Shown here piece after piece: positions 1 through 10,937 of a stretch of 64,000 nt of DNA (positions within the stretch are counted from its first letter, which is position 1; every line of letters begins with the position of its first letter). Both the position numbers and the translations under genes were made by a program. Location: positions 30,504 to 94,503 of the forward strand of contig DASQDI010000012.1 in the NCBI GenBank assembly GCA_035634255.1, given 5' to 3'. A model generated the notes under the pieces. That model searched no databases and was not told where the DNA came from. It worked only from the letters and a program-made list of their open reading frames with translations. The stretch comes from DATLMR01 sp035634255. GTDB taxonomy: Bacteria; Acidobacteriota; Blastocatellia; UBA7656.

Positions 1-198
1 GCCGATGCCCGAGACGAAGACCGTGTTCTCGCGCTTGATGCCGAGCTCGGGCATGACCTTCTGCACCTGGGCCAGGATGGCGTAATCCCCGCAGCCGGGG
101 CACCACCGGACCTCCTGGTCTGAAACGAAATCTTTCCTCGTCAGCTTTACGGGGGGCGTCTGCTCGCCGCCTCCATTAACGTTCGCATCTGTGCTCAT
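1..198 (-). CDS. korB: 2-oxoacid:ferredoxin oxidoreductase beta subunit (N-terminal 66 residues)
   Basis: This is the TPP-binding beta subunit of a 2-oxoacid (most likely 2-oxoglutarate) ferredoxin oxidoreductase, which oxidatively decarboxylates the 2-oxoacid to the acyl-CoA and reduces ferredoxin. Only the N-terminus is in the window; the gene runs off the left edge. Translation from the ATG at 198 gives a short polar leader, then the family signature EVRWCPGCGDYAIL, whose CxxC belongs to the cysteine set that binds the Fe-S cluster. The start has a good Shine-Dalgarno (AAGGGGAGAG) just upstream. It lies 65 bases downstream of korA on the same strand, the usual KorA-KorB order. Substrate preference among 2-oxoacids cannot be decided from this fragment. 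Confidence 0.93.
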   Translation of the reverse strand, partial: MSTDANVNGGGEQTPPVKLTRKDFVSDQEVRWCPGCGDYAILAQVQKVMPELGIKRENTVFVSGIG

Positions 199-263
199 TA
201 CTCTCCCCTTTACGCCCGGGAGCGCCGGCACATAGCCGCGCTCCCGGGGCTTTTCACTGTCGA

Positions 264-2129
<1,866 letters not shown>

Positions 2130-2494
2130 AAGCTCCCATCCTAGTGTTTGATTGCGGAGTCCTTCCGGCGTCACCCGAGGGATTAAAAGTCCTGACGTTA
2201 CGCAGCCTCCGTGAAGCCTTCAGACGCTTACAACCCCGGCCCCGAGGCGGCGAACCGCCCGCCGCCCGTTTATAATATTGCTTGCGTATGAACTCTAAGC
2301 GAGCATCGAATTCTACACAAGAGATATTAGCACGTAAAGCAGCCCATTTGCAGTGATTGGTGTCACGGATTCGGGGCCGCCCCGCAGGGCCGGGGGGCGC
2401 CCGGTCGCGGAACAAGTGGAGCGGGCGGGGCGTTTACGGTTTTTGTAAGCCGGGCCGAAAGTGATATAAATACGCGCCTGAGGAGGGCGAGATT
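2130..2494. other. divergent intergenic region korA / araC-type gene
   Basis: This 365-base stretch without a gene separates two divergent start codons. The korA-proximal half has an AT-rich segment (about 2268-2345) containing a minus-strand TATTAT-like -10, with no convincing -35. The right half holds the AraC-gene promoter. I found no open frame with a ribosome site and no strong hairpin. Confidence 0.5.
2443..2470 (+). promoter_or_regulatory. predicted sigma70-type promoter of the AraC-family gene
   Basis: TTGTAA at 2443-2448 and TATAAA at 2465-2470 are separated by 16 bases, placing a start of transcription near 2477, only about 18 bases before the ATG at 2495. An AGGAGGGCGA ribosome site lies between them. 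Assigned by consensus only. Confidence 0.45.
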
Positions 2495-3313
2495 ATGGAG
2501 ATGAAATTGCCGCGCGGCCATTACTGCGGGCAGGTGATAAAGAGCCGCGAAGTCGCGGGCTTCACGATGACCGAGACCGCTTACCCTCCGGGGGCGAGGC
2601 TCCCCAAGCACTCGCACGAGCGCGGCTACATCTGTTTCGTCCGCCAGGGCGGGTACGTCGAAACCTACGGCAGGAAGACCCGCTCCTGCAAAGCCCTGAC
2701 CCTCGCCTTCCACCCCGCCGACGAGACGCACTCGGAGACCTTCCAGGACCAGGAGGCGCGCTCGTTCAACATCGAGATCGGCCCCCTGTGGACCGAGCGC
2801 GTCAGAGAGCATTCCCGGATTCTCGAAAGCCCCTCGGAATTCCAGGGCGGCACGCTCGCCTCGCTCGCGATGAAGCTCTACCGCGAGTTCCACAGCCGCG
2901 ACGAACTCTCGGACCTCGCCATCGAAGGGCTCATGCTCGAATTCATAGCGGAAGCCTCGCGCCGCGCCTCGAAGGGCCCCGAGTCCGAGGTCCCTCGGTG
3001 GCTCGGGGAGGCCGAAGAACTGATCCGCGAGCGCTTCTCCGAGAGCCTCTCAGTCGCCCGGATCGCGGATTCGGTCGGGGTGCACCCGGTCTACCTAGCC
3101 AGCGTCTTCCGCAAACACCACCACTGCACCATCGGGGATTACACGCGCAGGCTCCGCGTCGAGTTCGCCTGCCGGGAGATGTCGCGGTCCGAGACCCCTC
3201 TGGTCGACATCGCCCTCGCGGCGGGGTTCGCGCACCAGAGCCATTTCTCCAGAATCTTCAAATCCCTGACCGGGATGACCCCTTCGGAATATAAGGCGGG
3301 GGTCAGGGGCTAG
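2495..3313 (+). CDS. AraC family transcriptional regulator with N-terminal cupin domain
   Basis: The 272-residue protein has an N-terminal cupin-like sensing domain (about 1-110, with a histidine-rich stretch PKHSHERGY) and a C-terminal AraC/XylS DNA-binding domain (about 170-268). The latter has two helix-turn-helices, the second ending in the family signature GFAHQSHFSRIFKSLTGMTP. The ligand is unknown. The ATG follows AGGAGGGCGA. It is transcribed away from korA and towards the S41 peptidase, with about 150 bases between them, so it may regulate either or itself. No target site could be identified. Confidence 0.9.
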   Translation: MEMKLPRGHYCGQVIKSREVAGFTMTETAYPPGARLPKHSHERGYICFVRQGGYVETYGRKTRSCKALTLAFHPADETHSETFQDQEARSFNIEIGPLWTERVREHSRILESPSEFQGGTLASLAMKLYREFHSRDELSDLAIEGLMLEFIAEASRRASKGPESEVPRWLGEAEELIRERFSESLSVARIADSVGVHPVYLASVFRKHHHCTIGDYTRRLRVEFACREMSRSETPLVDIALAAGFAHQSHFSRIFKSLTGMTPSEYKAGVRG

Positions 3314-3461
3314 CGCCGATCTTTCCTCCCGTCAAACATCTTTCAAACGTGCAAGACGGCCCGCGCGCGCGGTGTTAGATTTATCATAGTTCGTGTGGCC
3401 GCGTTTGCGGCGAGGGGTATAGACGGCCCTGAAACATTCATGCGCGATAAGAGGAACGATT

Positions 3462-4964
3462 ATGAAACTGAAGAAAATTACCGGCCTCTCGTTCTCATTG
3501 GCCTTGTTGATCGTGTCGGCGATGGCGCAGGCGGGCGACGGCCTGAAGCTGCCGGAGACCTCCGCCGGGCGAAGACTGTCCGCCTTCGTCTCCGCCTTCA
3601 ACACCGGCGACCTTAAGGCCATGCGAGACTTCCACCAGAATAACGACTCCGAGGGCGTTCTCGCCGGCGGCGTCGAGGGGATGCTGGAACAGGACAAACA
3701 GATGCAGCAGGAATTAGGCACGTTCGCCGTCCGCAAAATCCTCGACTCGTCCGAGCACGCCGTCGAGGCCGTGCTTCAGGCCAGCAAGGGCCAGTGGTTT
3801 AAGATAAGGCTCACGGTCGAGGCGCAGCCGCCGAACAAGATCATCGGCATAGGGCTTGAGCCCACGGACCCGGTCGACGGGAAGAAGCCGGGCGCGACCG
3901 CGGGCGCGAGCCCCGCCCAGGCCCCCGCGGCAGGGCGAGCCGCCGAGGATATGACGGTTGACGCGAAGATGCGCGAAGAGGTGATCGAGGGCGCGATAAA
4001 GAACCTGAACGACTATTACGTCTTCCCCGATGTCGCGAAGCAGATGGAGAAAGCCCTGCGCGACCGCGTGCAGAGGAAAGAATACGACTCCGTGACCAGC
4101 GCGCGCGCCTTCGCGGAGATGCTCACGGGCCACCTGCGCGAGGTCAGCCGCGATAAGCACCTGCGCGTCGTCTTCAGGGCCAACCCGATCCCCGAGCGCC
4201 GCCCCGGATCGGAGCCGTCGCCCGAAGAGATTCAGGAGTTCCAGAACTCGATGAAGGCCGCGAACTGGGGGTTCGAGAAGGTGGAGCGGCTCGAAGGCAA
4301 CGTCGGCTACCTCGACCTGCGCGGCTTTTACGACGCGACTTCGGGCGGGGACACGGTGGCCGCGGCGATGAACTTTCTCGCCAACACCGACTCCCTGATA
4401 ATCGACCTCCGCAAGAACGGGGGCGGCAGCCCGGCGATGGTCGCCCTCATTTCGAGCTACCTGTTCGAGGGCGACCCGGTCCACCTCAACGACATCTACT
4501 GGCGGCCCGACAACTCGACTCGCCAGTGGTGGACCCTGCCCTACGTCCCCGGCAAGCGGTACGGCAAGAAGGATGTCTACGTGCTGACGAGCGGTACCAC
4601 GTTCTCCGCCGCCGAGGAGTTCACCTACAATCTGAAGAACCTGAAGAGGGCCACCATCGTCGGAGAGACCACGGGCGGCGGCGCGCATCCGGGGGGGCCC
4701 CGGCGAATAAACGCGCACTTCATGGTGGGAGTGCCTCAGGGCCGCGCGATCAACCCCATATCGAAGACCAACTGGGAGGGGACCGGGGTCAAGCCTGACG
4801 TCGAGACCTCGGCCGATAAGGCTTTGAAGACGGCGCACCTGCTGGCCCTCAGAAAGGCCGTGGAAGCCAAGAGCAACCCCGCGCAGAAGGCCCGGATCAT
4901 GCAGACAATCGCGACGCTTGAAAAAGAGACCAAGGAGACCGGCGAGCAGAAGGGCAGCCAGTAG
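3462..4964 (+). CDS. exported S41 family serine peptidase (IRBP/tail-specific type)
   Basis: This 500-residue protein starts with a signal peptide (about 1-24, cleavage near AQAG). An N-terminal NTF2/SnoaL-like segment (about 30-135) and an Ala/Pro linker follow. The C-terminal S41 peptidase domain spans about 165-470. The nucleophile is inferred to be Ser382 in the TFSAAEEF block; the conserved DLRKNGGGSP oxyanion-side segment is near residue 345. No PDZ domain is evident, which resembles the interphotoreceptor-retinoid-binding-protein branch rather than classical CtpA. The start is supported by the signal peptide and an upstream AAGAGGAA. It probably acts in the periplasm; the substrate is unknown. 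A strong hairpin follows the stop. Confidence 0.88.
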   Translation: MKLKKITGLSFSLALLIVSAMAQAGDGLKLPETSAGRRLSAFVSAFNTGDLKAMRDFHQNNDSEGVLAGGVEGMLEQDKQMQQELGTFAVRKILDSSEHAVEAVLQASKGQWFKIRLTVEAQPPNKIIGIGLEPTDPVDGKKPGATAGASPAQAPAAGRAAEDMTVDAKMREEVIEGAIKNLNDYYVFPDVAKQMEKALRDRVQRKEYDSVTSARAFAEMLTGHLREVSRDKHLRVVFRANPIPERRPGSEPSPEEIQEFQNSMKAANWGFEKVERLEGNVGYLDLRGFYDATSGGDTVAAAMNFLANTDSLIIDLRKNGGGSPAMVALISSYLFEGDPVHLNDIYWRPDNSTRQWWTLPYVPGKRYGKKDVYVLTSGTTFSAAEEFTYNLKNLKRATIVGETTGGGAHPGGPRRINAHFMVGVPQGRAINPISKTNWEGTGVKPDVETSADKALKTAHLLALRKAVEAKSNPAQKARIMQTIATLEKETKETGEQKGSQ

Positions 4965-4979
4965 GTCATCCTTACCTCT

Positions 4980-5039
4980 TCAGCCTCGGAGGGGCGACGT
5001 AAAAAAGACCATCGCAGATCGTCGCCCCTCCCTGGCTGA
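4980..5039. terminator. long hairpin between convergent genes
   Basis: A 12-bp perfect stem (4988-4999 with 5020-5031) is extended by a further 6 bp (4980-4985 with 5034-5039) after a 2-nt internal mismatch; the loop is 20 nt. It sits between the S41 peptidase (plus) and the secreted protein gene at 5062 (minus), so it can end transcription from both sides. There is no U-tract on either strand. Confidence 0.6.
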
Positions 5040-5061
5040 GCTTCGCCCGCCGCGAGCCTCC

Positions 5062-6864
5062 CTATTTCTCCCCTGACGGTTTCAGGCACGGGGAGATCAG
5101 GGCGATTATGGCAGAAGCTCTCAGTCCCTTGTTCTCAAGCGTCCGCGCGGCGAACAGCGCGCGCTCGAAGTCTTGAGGGGCGAGACCGCCGAGGGCGCTT
5201 TCGAGGCTGTAGCCTTCCATCCTCGTGCTCCTGTAGGTGCTGAAGTTTCTCCCTCTTATCGTCTGAGTGAAATAGCCCCTGTTTATGACGGGATTTCCCA
5301 CGCGGTTGATCGTCTTGATGGTTGTGTTCAGGACTTCGAAGGCTCGCAGGTGATCGAACTTCGAATACAGGTAGACGACGCTGAGTAATATCCGCGCCTT
5401 CTCGTTAGTGTCCGGGGCCTTCTCCGCGATAGAGAGAATCCCTTCGAGCATCTCACCCGCGCGCGCTTTATCGTTTATCCGCTTCAGCGTCTCCGCCGCG
5501 GTCTCGTAATAGAGGTAGGCGCGGTAGTCCGCCTTCCTGACTTTATCCGCGAACTGCTTGGCTTCGTCCGGCAGCCCGTCTTTTATGGCGACCTGCGCCC
5601 TCTTAAAATAAAACCTGTCGAGCATCTGGTCCCGCAGGCTCTCGTCGCTCATCTTCCTGATGTGGCCGAGGACCTGATCGAGGCTCTGGCCGTCGCGGGC
5701 CGCATCAAGGGCATTTAGCAGGTTTAAATCTTTCTCCCCGCCTTCGGGCGTCCGCTCGAACTCCTTCAGGGCCGATTCAAAGGAGCCGCCGCCCGCCTCT
5801 CGCGACCTTTCTAAATTGGCGGAGACGTCTTTGAAGTCCTCACCGGTCATGCGGTTTCTGAGTAGCTGCTTCGCGTCCTGAAACGATTTGAGGCGGGAGG
5901 GGAAGGCTCGCGCGACCGCCGGCTCTACGCCGGTGATCGCGAGGTAAATCTGCGCGGGGTCCCCCAGATGGCTGAAAGTCTTCTCTTCATTCCCCGACGC
6001 CTCCCCAGGCGGCCCTATCACCTTTACCGCGCGGGCGAGCAGTTGATCCAGAAAGAGGCCCTGCAATTCGGCGCTGGTGACCAGATTTTTTGGGACGCTG
6101 TGGATGTACACGTTGGCGGGCGAGCCGACGGAGCGGTCGAGCGCGAAAGGGTACGGGGAGAGCGAGAGCAGCGCCTCTAATGACTTCCCGGCGCCGACCC
6201 TGAGCGCCTCGCGGTAAAACTGGTCGGCGGCCTCCTGGTCAACTTCGGAGAGGCGGTAGAGGAAGTTTATGAGTTGCGGGTCGATGGAGTATTGAAGGCT
6301 CCTCCTCGCCATCTCCAGCGCGAGTCCCTGATTTATGGGCAGTAGCGAATGGGCTACGTGCAGCAGCTTTTCCCCCGCGTCTCTGATGGGCTGTCGGCCG
6401 GAGCCTTTCGCCTCGATCATTCGCTCCATCTCTTCGAGCGCGGCCTCGGTAAGTTTTCTGGCCCACTTTGGGTCGTACCGTGCGACGGCCCGAATGACGG
6501 TAAAGCGCGGGTCTTCGAACAACACCTGCAGCCTGTCTTCGACGCTGGTCGCATCGGCCTTATCCTGAAAATACCTGCTCGCCGAGTCGTAAGCATCGGT
6601 CAGGATAGCTCGGGCGTTCTCTTCACGGCTCGGCCATATCAGCTCGGCTATCCGGACCCGTATTGAGATCGAAGAGATCGAGGGGTCGAGCCCCGACACT
6701 TCTTCGACCTGTTGCAGGGCGAGAAACAGAGCGCCCTCCTGGTCGCAGGCGTGCTTCCTGACTTCGCCCTGCGGCTGCTGGGCCGCCTGAATAAAGCAGA
6801 GTTGGGAGAGAGAAATCGCCACAATGATGGAGCAAACGGAACGCGGTAGAAGTGGACAGCGCAT
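5062..6864 (-). CDS. secreted protein of unknown function, alpha-helical repeat type
   Basis: I do not recognise a named family. From the ATG at 6864 the 600-residue product begins with a signal peptide (residues 1 to about 28, cleavage around IQAAQQ). It continues as an almost entirely helical sequence with regularly spaced Ala/Leu/Glu-rich helices, compatible with TPR- or HEAT-like repeats. I see no catalytic motif. The start is fixed by the signal peptide and an excellent AGGAGGT ribosome site; the open frame extends 30 codons upstream but that part looks non-coding. A clear promoter lies at 6926-6954. Likely role: a periplasmic scaffold or protein-binding protein, which is inference only. 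Confidence 0.75.
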   Translation of the reverse strand: MRCPLLPRSVCSIIVAISLSQLCFIQAAQQPQGEVRKHACDQEGALFLALQQVEEVSGLDPSISSISIRVRIAELIWPSREENARAILTDAYDSASRYFQDKADATSVEDRLQVLFEDPRFTVIRAVARYDPKWARKLTEAALEEMERMIEAKGSGRQPIRDAGEKLLHVAHSLLPINQGLALEMARRSLQYSIDPQLINFLYRLSEVDQEAADQFYREALRVGAGKSLEALLSLSPYPFALDRSVGSPANVYIHSVPKNLVTSAELQGLFLDQLLARAVKVIGPPGEASGNEEKTFSHLGDPAQIYLAITGVEPAVARAFPSRLKSFQDAKQLLRNRMTGEDFKDVSANLERSREAGGGSFESALKEFERTPEGGEKDLNLLNALDAARDGQSLDQVLGHIRKMSDESLRDQMLDRFYFKRAQVAIKDGLPDEAKQFADKVRKADYRAYLYYETAAETLKRINDKARAGEMLEGILSIAEKAPDTNEKARILLSVVYLYSKFDHLRAFEVLNTTIKTINRVGNPVINRGYFTQTIRGRNFSTYRSTRMEGYSLESALGGLAPQDFERALFAARTLENKGLRASAIIALISPCLKPSGEK

Positions 6865-6925
6865 CGTAACCTCCTGACCTCGGTAAGGCCCGTCCCTTCG
6901 GAACGGAATAAAGAAGAGCGCGCAC

Positions 6926-6954
6926 ATATTATTGCCTTTTATTGACCGGGTCAA
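6926..6954 (-). promoter_or_regulatory. predicted promoter for the 5062-6864 gene
   Basis: On the minus strand TTGACC (6949-6954) and TAATAT (6926-6931) are spaced by 17 bases, giving a leader of about 55 nt before the ATG at 6864. The -35 is embedded in a 13-nt palindrome (6942-6954, TTGACCGGGTCAA). Confidence 0.6.
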
Positions 6955-6974
6955 CGTGACTCGGGGGCCGTTGC

Positions 6975-7004
6975 TTGACAGTGCCGAAGGGCGGTCATCA
7001 TAAT
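6975..7004 (+). promoter_or_regulatory. predicted promoter for the M20 peptidase gene
   Basis: TTGACA (6975-6980) and CATAAT (6999-7004) are spaced by 18 bases, with a start of transcription expected near 7011 and an AAGGAG ribosome site before the ATG at 7042. Its -35 lies 20 bases from the -35 of the divergent promoter. Confidence 0.55.
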
Positions 7005-7041
7005 GGCCGGACTAATTTAAAAGGAGATTCACGCGACCACT

Positions 7042-8418
7042 ATGTCTGAAAATGGGAAACTATACGGAGGGCTCGATTCCTTCATCCGCGGCTCGCGCGA
7101 CGAGTTTGAGAGCAAGCTCGCGGAACTGGTCGAGATCCCGACCATAAGCATGGAGCCCGAGCGCAAGGACGACATCAGGCGCGGGGCCGAAGTCGCCCGC
7201 CAGTACCTCGAATCCATCGGCGCGAAGGCCGAGGTCGTCGAGACGCCCGGAAACCCCGTGGTGTTCGGGCGCATCGAGACCGGCGCGAACAACCCGACCG
7301 TCTCCATCTACAACCACATCGACGTGCAGCCGGCGAACCCCGAGGAGTGGCACAAAGCCCCCTTCGCCTTCAACAAGGACGGCGACAGGTACGAAGGCCG
7401 CGGCACGACCGACGACAAAGGGCCGGCCATCTCCGCCATGACCGCCGCGCGCTACAGCGCAGAGAACGGCACCCCGCTCAACATAAACTTCATCTGGGAG
7501 CTCGAAGAGGAGATCGGCAGCCCGAACTTCGAGCACTTCATCAGGAACAACGCCGCGCGGCTCAGGACCGACTCCGTGCTCGTGAGCGACACGATATGGA
7601 TATCGCGCAGCCGGCCCGCGATACCTTATGGCCTGCGCGGGGCCATGATGCTGACGATGTCGCTCGAAACGGGCGAGAAAGACGTGCATTCAGGGCTCAC
7701 GGGCGGCGCGGCCCGCAACCCAATCGGGGAGCTTTGCAAGGTAATCTCCGAGTGCTATGACGCCGACACGGGGCGCGTGAAGATCAAGGGGTTTTATGAT
7801 GACGTGCTCCGCGCCACCAAGAAAGAGGTGCAGAGCTTCCTCGACTCGGGCTTCACCCCGAAGAAATTCAGGGCGGCCCACGAACTGAAGAAGCTCCGCT
7901 TCGACGACCCCGCGCGAGTGCTCAAAGCCATTATGGCCGAGCCGACCTTCGAAGTGCATGGGATCACGGGAGGCTACCAGGGGCCGGGCGTGAAGACCAT
8001 CGTGCCTTACCGCGCGCAGGCGAAGATAAGCACGCGCCTCGTGCCGGACCAGGACCCGAAGAAGGTCTTCAGGCTGATCCGCGATTTCGTTCGCGAGCGA
8101 AACCCCGACGTTAAGACCGAGTTCATCTCCGCCCTGGAGCCGTACCTCGGGGAGTTCTCCGGGCCATACGCGGACGCGGCGTCGGAGGCGATGAGGCACG
8201 CATTCGGACGCCAGCCCGCTTTCACGCGCGAGGGCGGGTCGATAGGGGCGGTCGTCACCATGAAGAAGTACCTGAAAGCGCCCATCGTCTTCCTCGGCCT
8301 CTCTCTGCCCGAGCATGGGTATCACGCGAAGAACGAGAACTTCGACTGGGGCATGGCCTCGGGAGGGATGAAGATGTTCGTCCGCTACTTCGACGAAATC
8401 AGCCGCCTCTCAAGGTGA
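7042..8418 (+). CDS. M20 family metallopeptidase (dipeptidase/acylase type)
   Basis: The 458-residue protein has the M20 metal-binding series in order: YNHIDVQP (first His and Asp), GRGTTDDKG (bridging Asp), ELEEEIGSP (catalytic and metal Glu), and a late His in PEHGYHAKNE. The dimerisation/lid domain occupies about residues 205-330. The family hydrolyses dipeptides or N-acyl amino acids using two Zn ions. No signal peptide is present, so it is probably cytoplasmic. AAGGAG lies about 16 bases before the ATG, slightly long. It is a single-gene unit, with a strong promoter upstream and a 21-bp hairpin just after the stop. Confidence 0.9.
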   Translation: MSENGKLYGGLDSFIRGSRDEFESKLAELVEIPTISMEPERKDDIRRGAEVARQYLESIGAKAEVVETPGNPVVFGRIETGANNPTVSIYNHIDVQPANPEEWHKAPFAFNKDGDRYEGRGTTDDKGPAISAMTAARYSAENGTPLNINFIWELEEEIGSPNFEHFIRNNAARLRTDSVLVSDTIWISRSRPAIPYGLRGAMMLTMSLETGEKDVHSGLTGGAARNPIGELCKVISECYDADTGRVKIKGFYDDVLRATKKEVQSFLDSGFTPKKFRAAHELKKLRFDDPARVLKAIMAEPTFEVHGITGGYQGPGVKTIVPYRAQAKISTRLVPDQDPKKVFRLIRDFVRERNPDVKTEFISALEPYLGEFSGPYADAASEAMRHAFGRQPAFTREGGSIGAVVTMKKYLKAPIVFLGLSLPEHGYHAKNENFDWGMASGGMKMFVRYFDEISRLSR

Positions 8419-8436
8419 GCCCGTCGGCCAGAGCTT

Positions 8437-8488
8437 CCAGTCCCTCGCGCCTCTTCGCGAACGTCGTCGAAGAGGCGCGAGGGACTGG
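8437..8488 (+). terminator. 21-bp perfect hairpin after the M20 peptidase gene
   Basis: Left arm 8437-8457 and right arm 8468-8488 are perfectly complementary over 21 bases with a 10-nt loop. It starts 18 bases after the M20 stop codon and lies before the next gene on the same strand. It is followed by CCTCTAAAATTG rather than a U-run. Confidence 0.7.
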
Positions 8489-8527
8489 CCTCTAAAATTG
8501 ATGCTCCTCTGAACCAAAGATATTTCG

Positions 8528-10720
8528 ATGCGAAAGATATTACTGGCGGCGCTGATCCTCGCGACCGGTGGCGGGATTTTTCTGTTCGCCTACCTGGCGC
8601 TTAAAACGAAGCCCGTTCCGACCTTGCGCGACGGCGTCGGAGTCGTCACGACGCTGGCGGGCGCGGGCCGTCCGGGTCTCGAAGATGGGCCGAAGCGCGA
8701 GGCCATGTTCAGAGACCCTTTCGGCATAGCGGCCGACGAAGACGGCAACGTGATCGTCTCCGACGCGGGCGCGAGCAACCGCATCAGGCGCATCACGCCG
8801 GCGGGCGCGGTCGAAACTATCGCGGGCTCGGAAGAAGGCTTCTCCGACGGCGCGGCCTCTTCCGCGTCGTTCAACACCCCCTCGGGCATCGCGGTTGACG
8901 CGGACGGGAACATCATAATCGCTGACACTTCCAATAACCGAATCCGCAGGCTCGACAGGAAAGGACAGGTGAGCACGATCTCGGGGAGCGGGAGAGCCGG
9001 CTACAGGGATGGGCCCGCGCTAGAGGCCGAGTTCGACGGGCCGATGGGGGTCACCGTAGACGAGGGCGGAAATATATTGGTGGCCGACGCCTACAACGAC
9101 CGCATTCGCAGGATCACCCCCGAAGGGGAAGTCTCCACGGTCGCGGGCTCCGGCGTTCAAGGGTTCTTAGACGGCCCGTCGGGGGATGCGAAGTTCGACA
9201 CGCCCTGCGGGGTCGCGGCAGACCAGCATGGAAACGTCTTCGTGTCCGACTCTGGTAACGACCGGGTCAGAAAGGTCACCCGACAGGGCGAGGTGATCAC
9301 GATTGCCGGCGGGGAGCGGACCGAAGGCGGAGCGCCCTGGAACGAGGCGAGCCTTGATAAGCCCATCGGCCTCGCCATGACTCACGACGGCTTCCTCTTC
9401 GTCGCGAGCGAAGGGGGGCAGGTTCATCGCATCAGCCCCGAAGGCGAAATAAGCCTTTTCGCCGGCTCGAGGTCCGGCTACGCGGACGGCCCCGGCGCTC
9501 TGGCGAAATTCAACGGCCCGTCGGGAATCGCCGTGGACCGAAAAGGGAACGTGTACGTCACGGACACGCAGAATTATTTGGTCAGGCAGATTGCCCAGGC
9601 CAGCCCCGCCTCGGTCACGACCTCCGAGGCGGAGCCGGTCATCTTCCATCAACCTCCCACCGATAACCCTGATAATTCCGCGGAAGACCCTGATCCTATT
9701 GTCCCGCTATTGTCGGCCGAGAGCCTCGGAATCGGGGCGACATTTCCCTGGCCTCTGAACCCCCAGGATCAGGCGCACGAAGTGACCGGCGTTTTCGGGG
9801 AGGCGAGGGGAGCGCCCGGCGGGGTCGCGCTCCATCACCTGCACAGCGGCCTCGACGTTCGCGGCAATATGGGCGAGTCGGTCGTCTCCGTGCTCGACGA
9901 AAAAGTAAGCTCGCCCGTTCCCGCGTGGGGCCTGGAAAGCACGAACGAGGGGATAAGGATCGGCGTGATGAGCTACATCCACATCCGAGTGGGCCGGGAC
10001 GTTAAGTCTCAGGTGCGGCCCGGCGAGAGATTCAGGCCCGCGTACGACAGCGCGTCGGGAGCCCTCTCGGCCATCCGGGTGCGGCGCGGGACGCGGTTCA
10101 GGGTCGGAGATTTCATCGGCACTCTCAACCGCCTCTACCACGTGCACATGAACCTCGGCCCCTGGAATGCGCAGGCCAACCCGATCTTCATCCCGTTCGT
10201 CGGGTTCAAAGATACGGTCGCGCCTGTCATCGAGCCGCGCGGGATCGAGGTCGCCGACGCCTCAGGGAATGTTCTGACCGAGAAGCGCGACGGCCGCCTG
10301 CTCGTGCGCGGAGACGTGGACATCGTGGTCACGGCGTATGACCGGGTCGATGGCAACGCGGCCGGCCGAAAGCTCGGGCTCTACAGGGCCGGGTACCAGT
10401 TGTTGAAGGAAGACGGCACGCCTTTGCGGGGCTACGAGCAGCCTCTCGTGAACATGGAGTTCAACCGGATGCCGGGCGGCGACGAGGCCACCTTCGTGAC
10501 CTTCGCGCGGGGGAGCGGGGTGAGCGCGTACGGGACCCCCACAAAATTCAAGTACATAATCACGAACCGCGTCCGCGACGGGGAGGCCCGCGAGGGCTCC
10601 CTTCAGACGCCGCGAATACCTTCGGGGAGGTACTTGATAAAGGTATTCGCAGAGGACTTCGCGGGGAACAGGGCGGTGGGGGAAGAGACGGAGCTTGCCG
10701 TCATAATTGATAACCCATAG
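8528..10720 (+). CDS. NHL-repeat beta-propeller fused to an M23-like peptidase domain
   Basis: The 730-residue protein has one N-terminal membrane segment or uncleaved signal (about 5-25). Five to six NHL repeats follow (about 40-355), each with the GIAVD.DGNI..AD...NRIRR pattern of a six-bladed propeller. After a Pro/Asp-rich linker comes an M23-like domain (about 395-550). Its metal motifs HxxxD (His439, Asp443) and HxH (His538, His540) match lysostaphin-type peptidoglycan endopeptidases. The final 170 residues look beta-rich. A periplasmic role binding a ligand through the propeller and cleaving, or merely binding, peptidoglycan is inferred. The start is supported by the membrane segment rather than by a strong ribosome site. 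Confidence 0.82.
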   Translation: MRKILLAALILATGGGIFLFAYLALKTKPVPTLRDGVGVVTTLAGAGRPGLEDGPKREAMFRDPFGIAADEDGNVIVSDAGASNRIRRITPAGAVETIAGSEEGFSDGAASSASFNTPSGIAVDADGNIIIADTSNNRIRRLDRKGQVSTISGSGRAGYRDGPALEAEFDGPMGVTVDEGGNILVADAYNDRIRRITPEGEVSTVAGSGVQGFLDGPSGDAKFDTPCGVAADQHGNVFVSDSGNDRVRKVTRQGEVITIAGGERTEGGAPWNEASLDKPIGLAMTHDGFLFVASEGGQVHRISPEGEISLFAGSRSGYADGPGALAKFNGPSGIAVDRKGNVYVTDTQNYLVRQIAQASPASVTTSEAEPVIFHQPPTDNPDNSAEDPDPIVPLLSAESLGIGATFPWPLNPQDQAHEVTGVFGEARGAPGGVALHHLHSGLDVRGNMGESVVSVLDEKVSSPVPAWGLESTNEGIRIGVMSYIHIRVGRDVKSQVRPGERFRPAYDSASGALSAIRVRRGTRFRVGDFIGTLNRLYHVHMNLGPWNAQANPIFIPFVGFKDTVAPVIEPRGIEVADASGNVLTEKRDGRLLVRGDVDIVVTAYDRVDGNAAGRKLGLYRAGYQLLKEDGTPLRGYEQPLVNMEFNRMPGGDEATFVTFARGSGVSAYGTPTKFKYIITNRVRDGEAREGSLQTPRIPSGRYLIKVFAEDFAGNRAVGEETELAVIIDNP

Positions 10721-10746
10721 GCCAGTGTCATCTAAATAACAATTTC

Positions 10747-10775
10747 TCGACAAATCAATCGCGTGCTGGTAGTAT
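10747..10775 (+). promoter_or_regulatory. predicted promoter of the RRM protein gene
   Basis: TCGACA (10747-10752) and TAGTAT (10770-10775) are spaced by 17 bases. Transcription from about 10782 would give an untranslated leader of about 155 nt before the ATG at 10938. Confidence 0.45.
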
Positions 10776-10937
10776 AGCGGGCGTTCTGATCGGGGGGGCC
10801 TGCGGCCGCCGTTATATGTGTCAGGGGAGCGCGTCTGTTCTGTTCGGAAGTGTCTGAAGAAATTCTCTGCTCGACTCTCTGCCGGATAGCGAGGCGGGTC
10901 CCAAGAACTACCTTACTAAAGAAACTCAGGAGATAGA

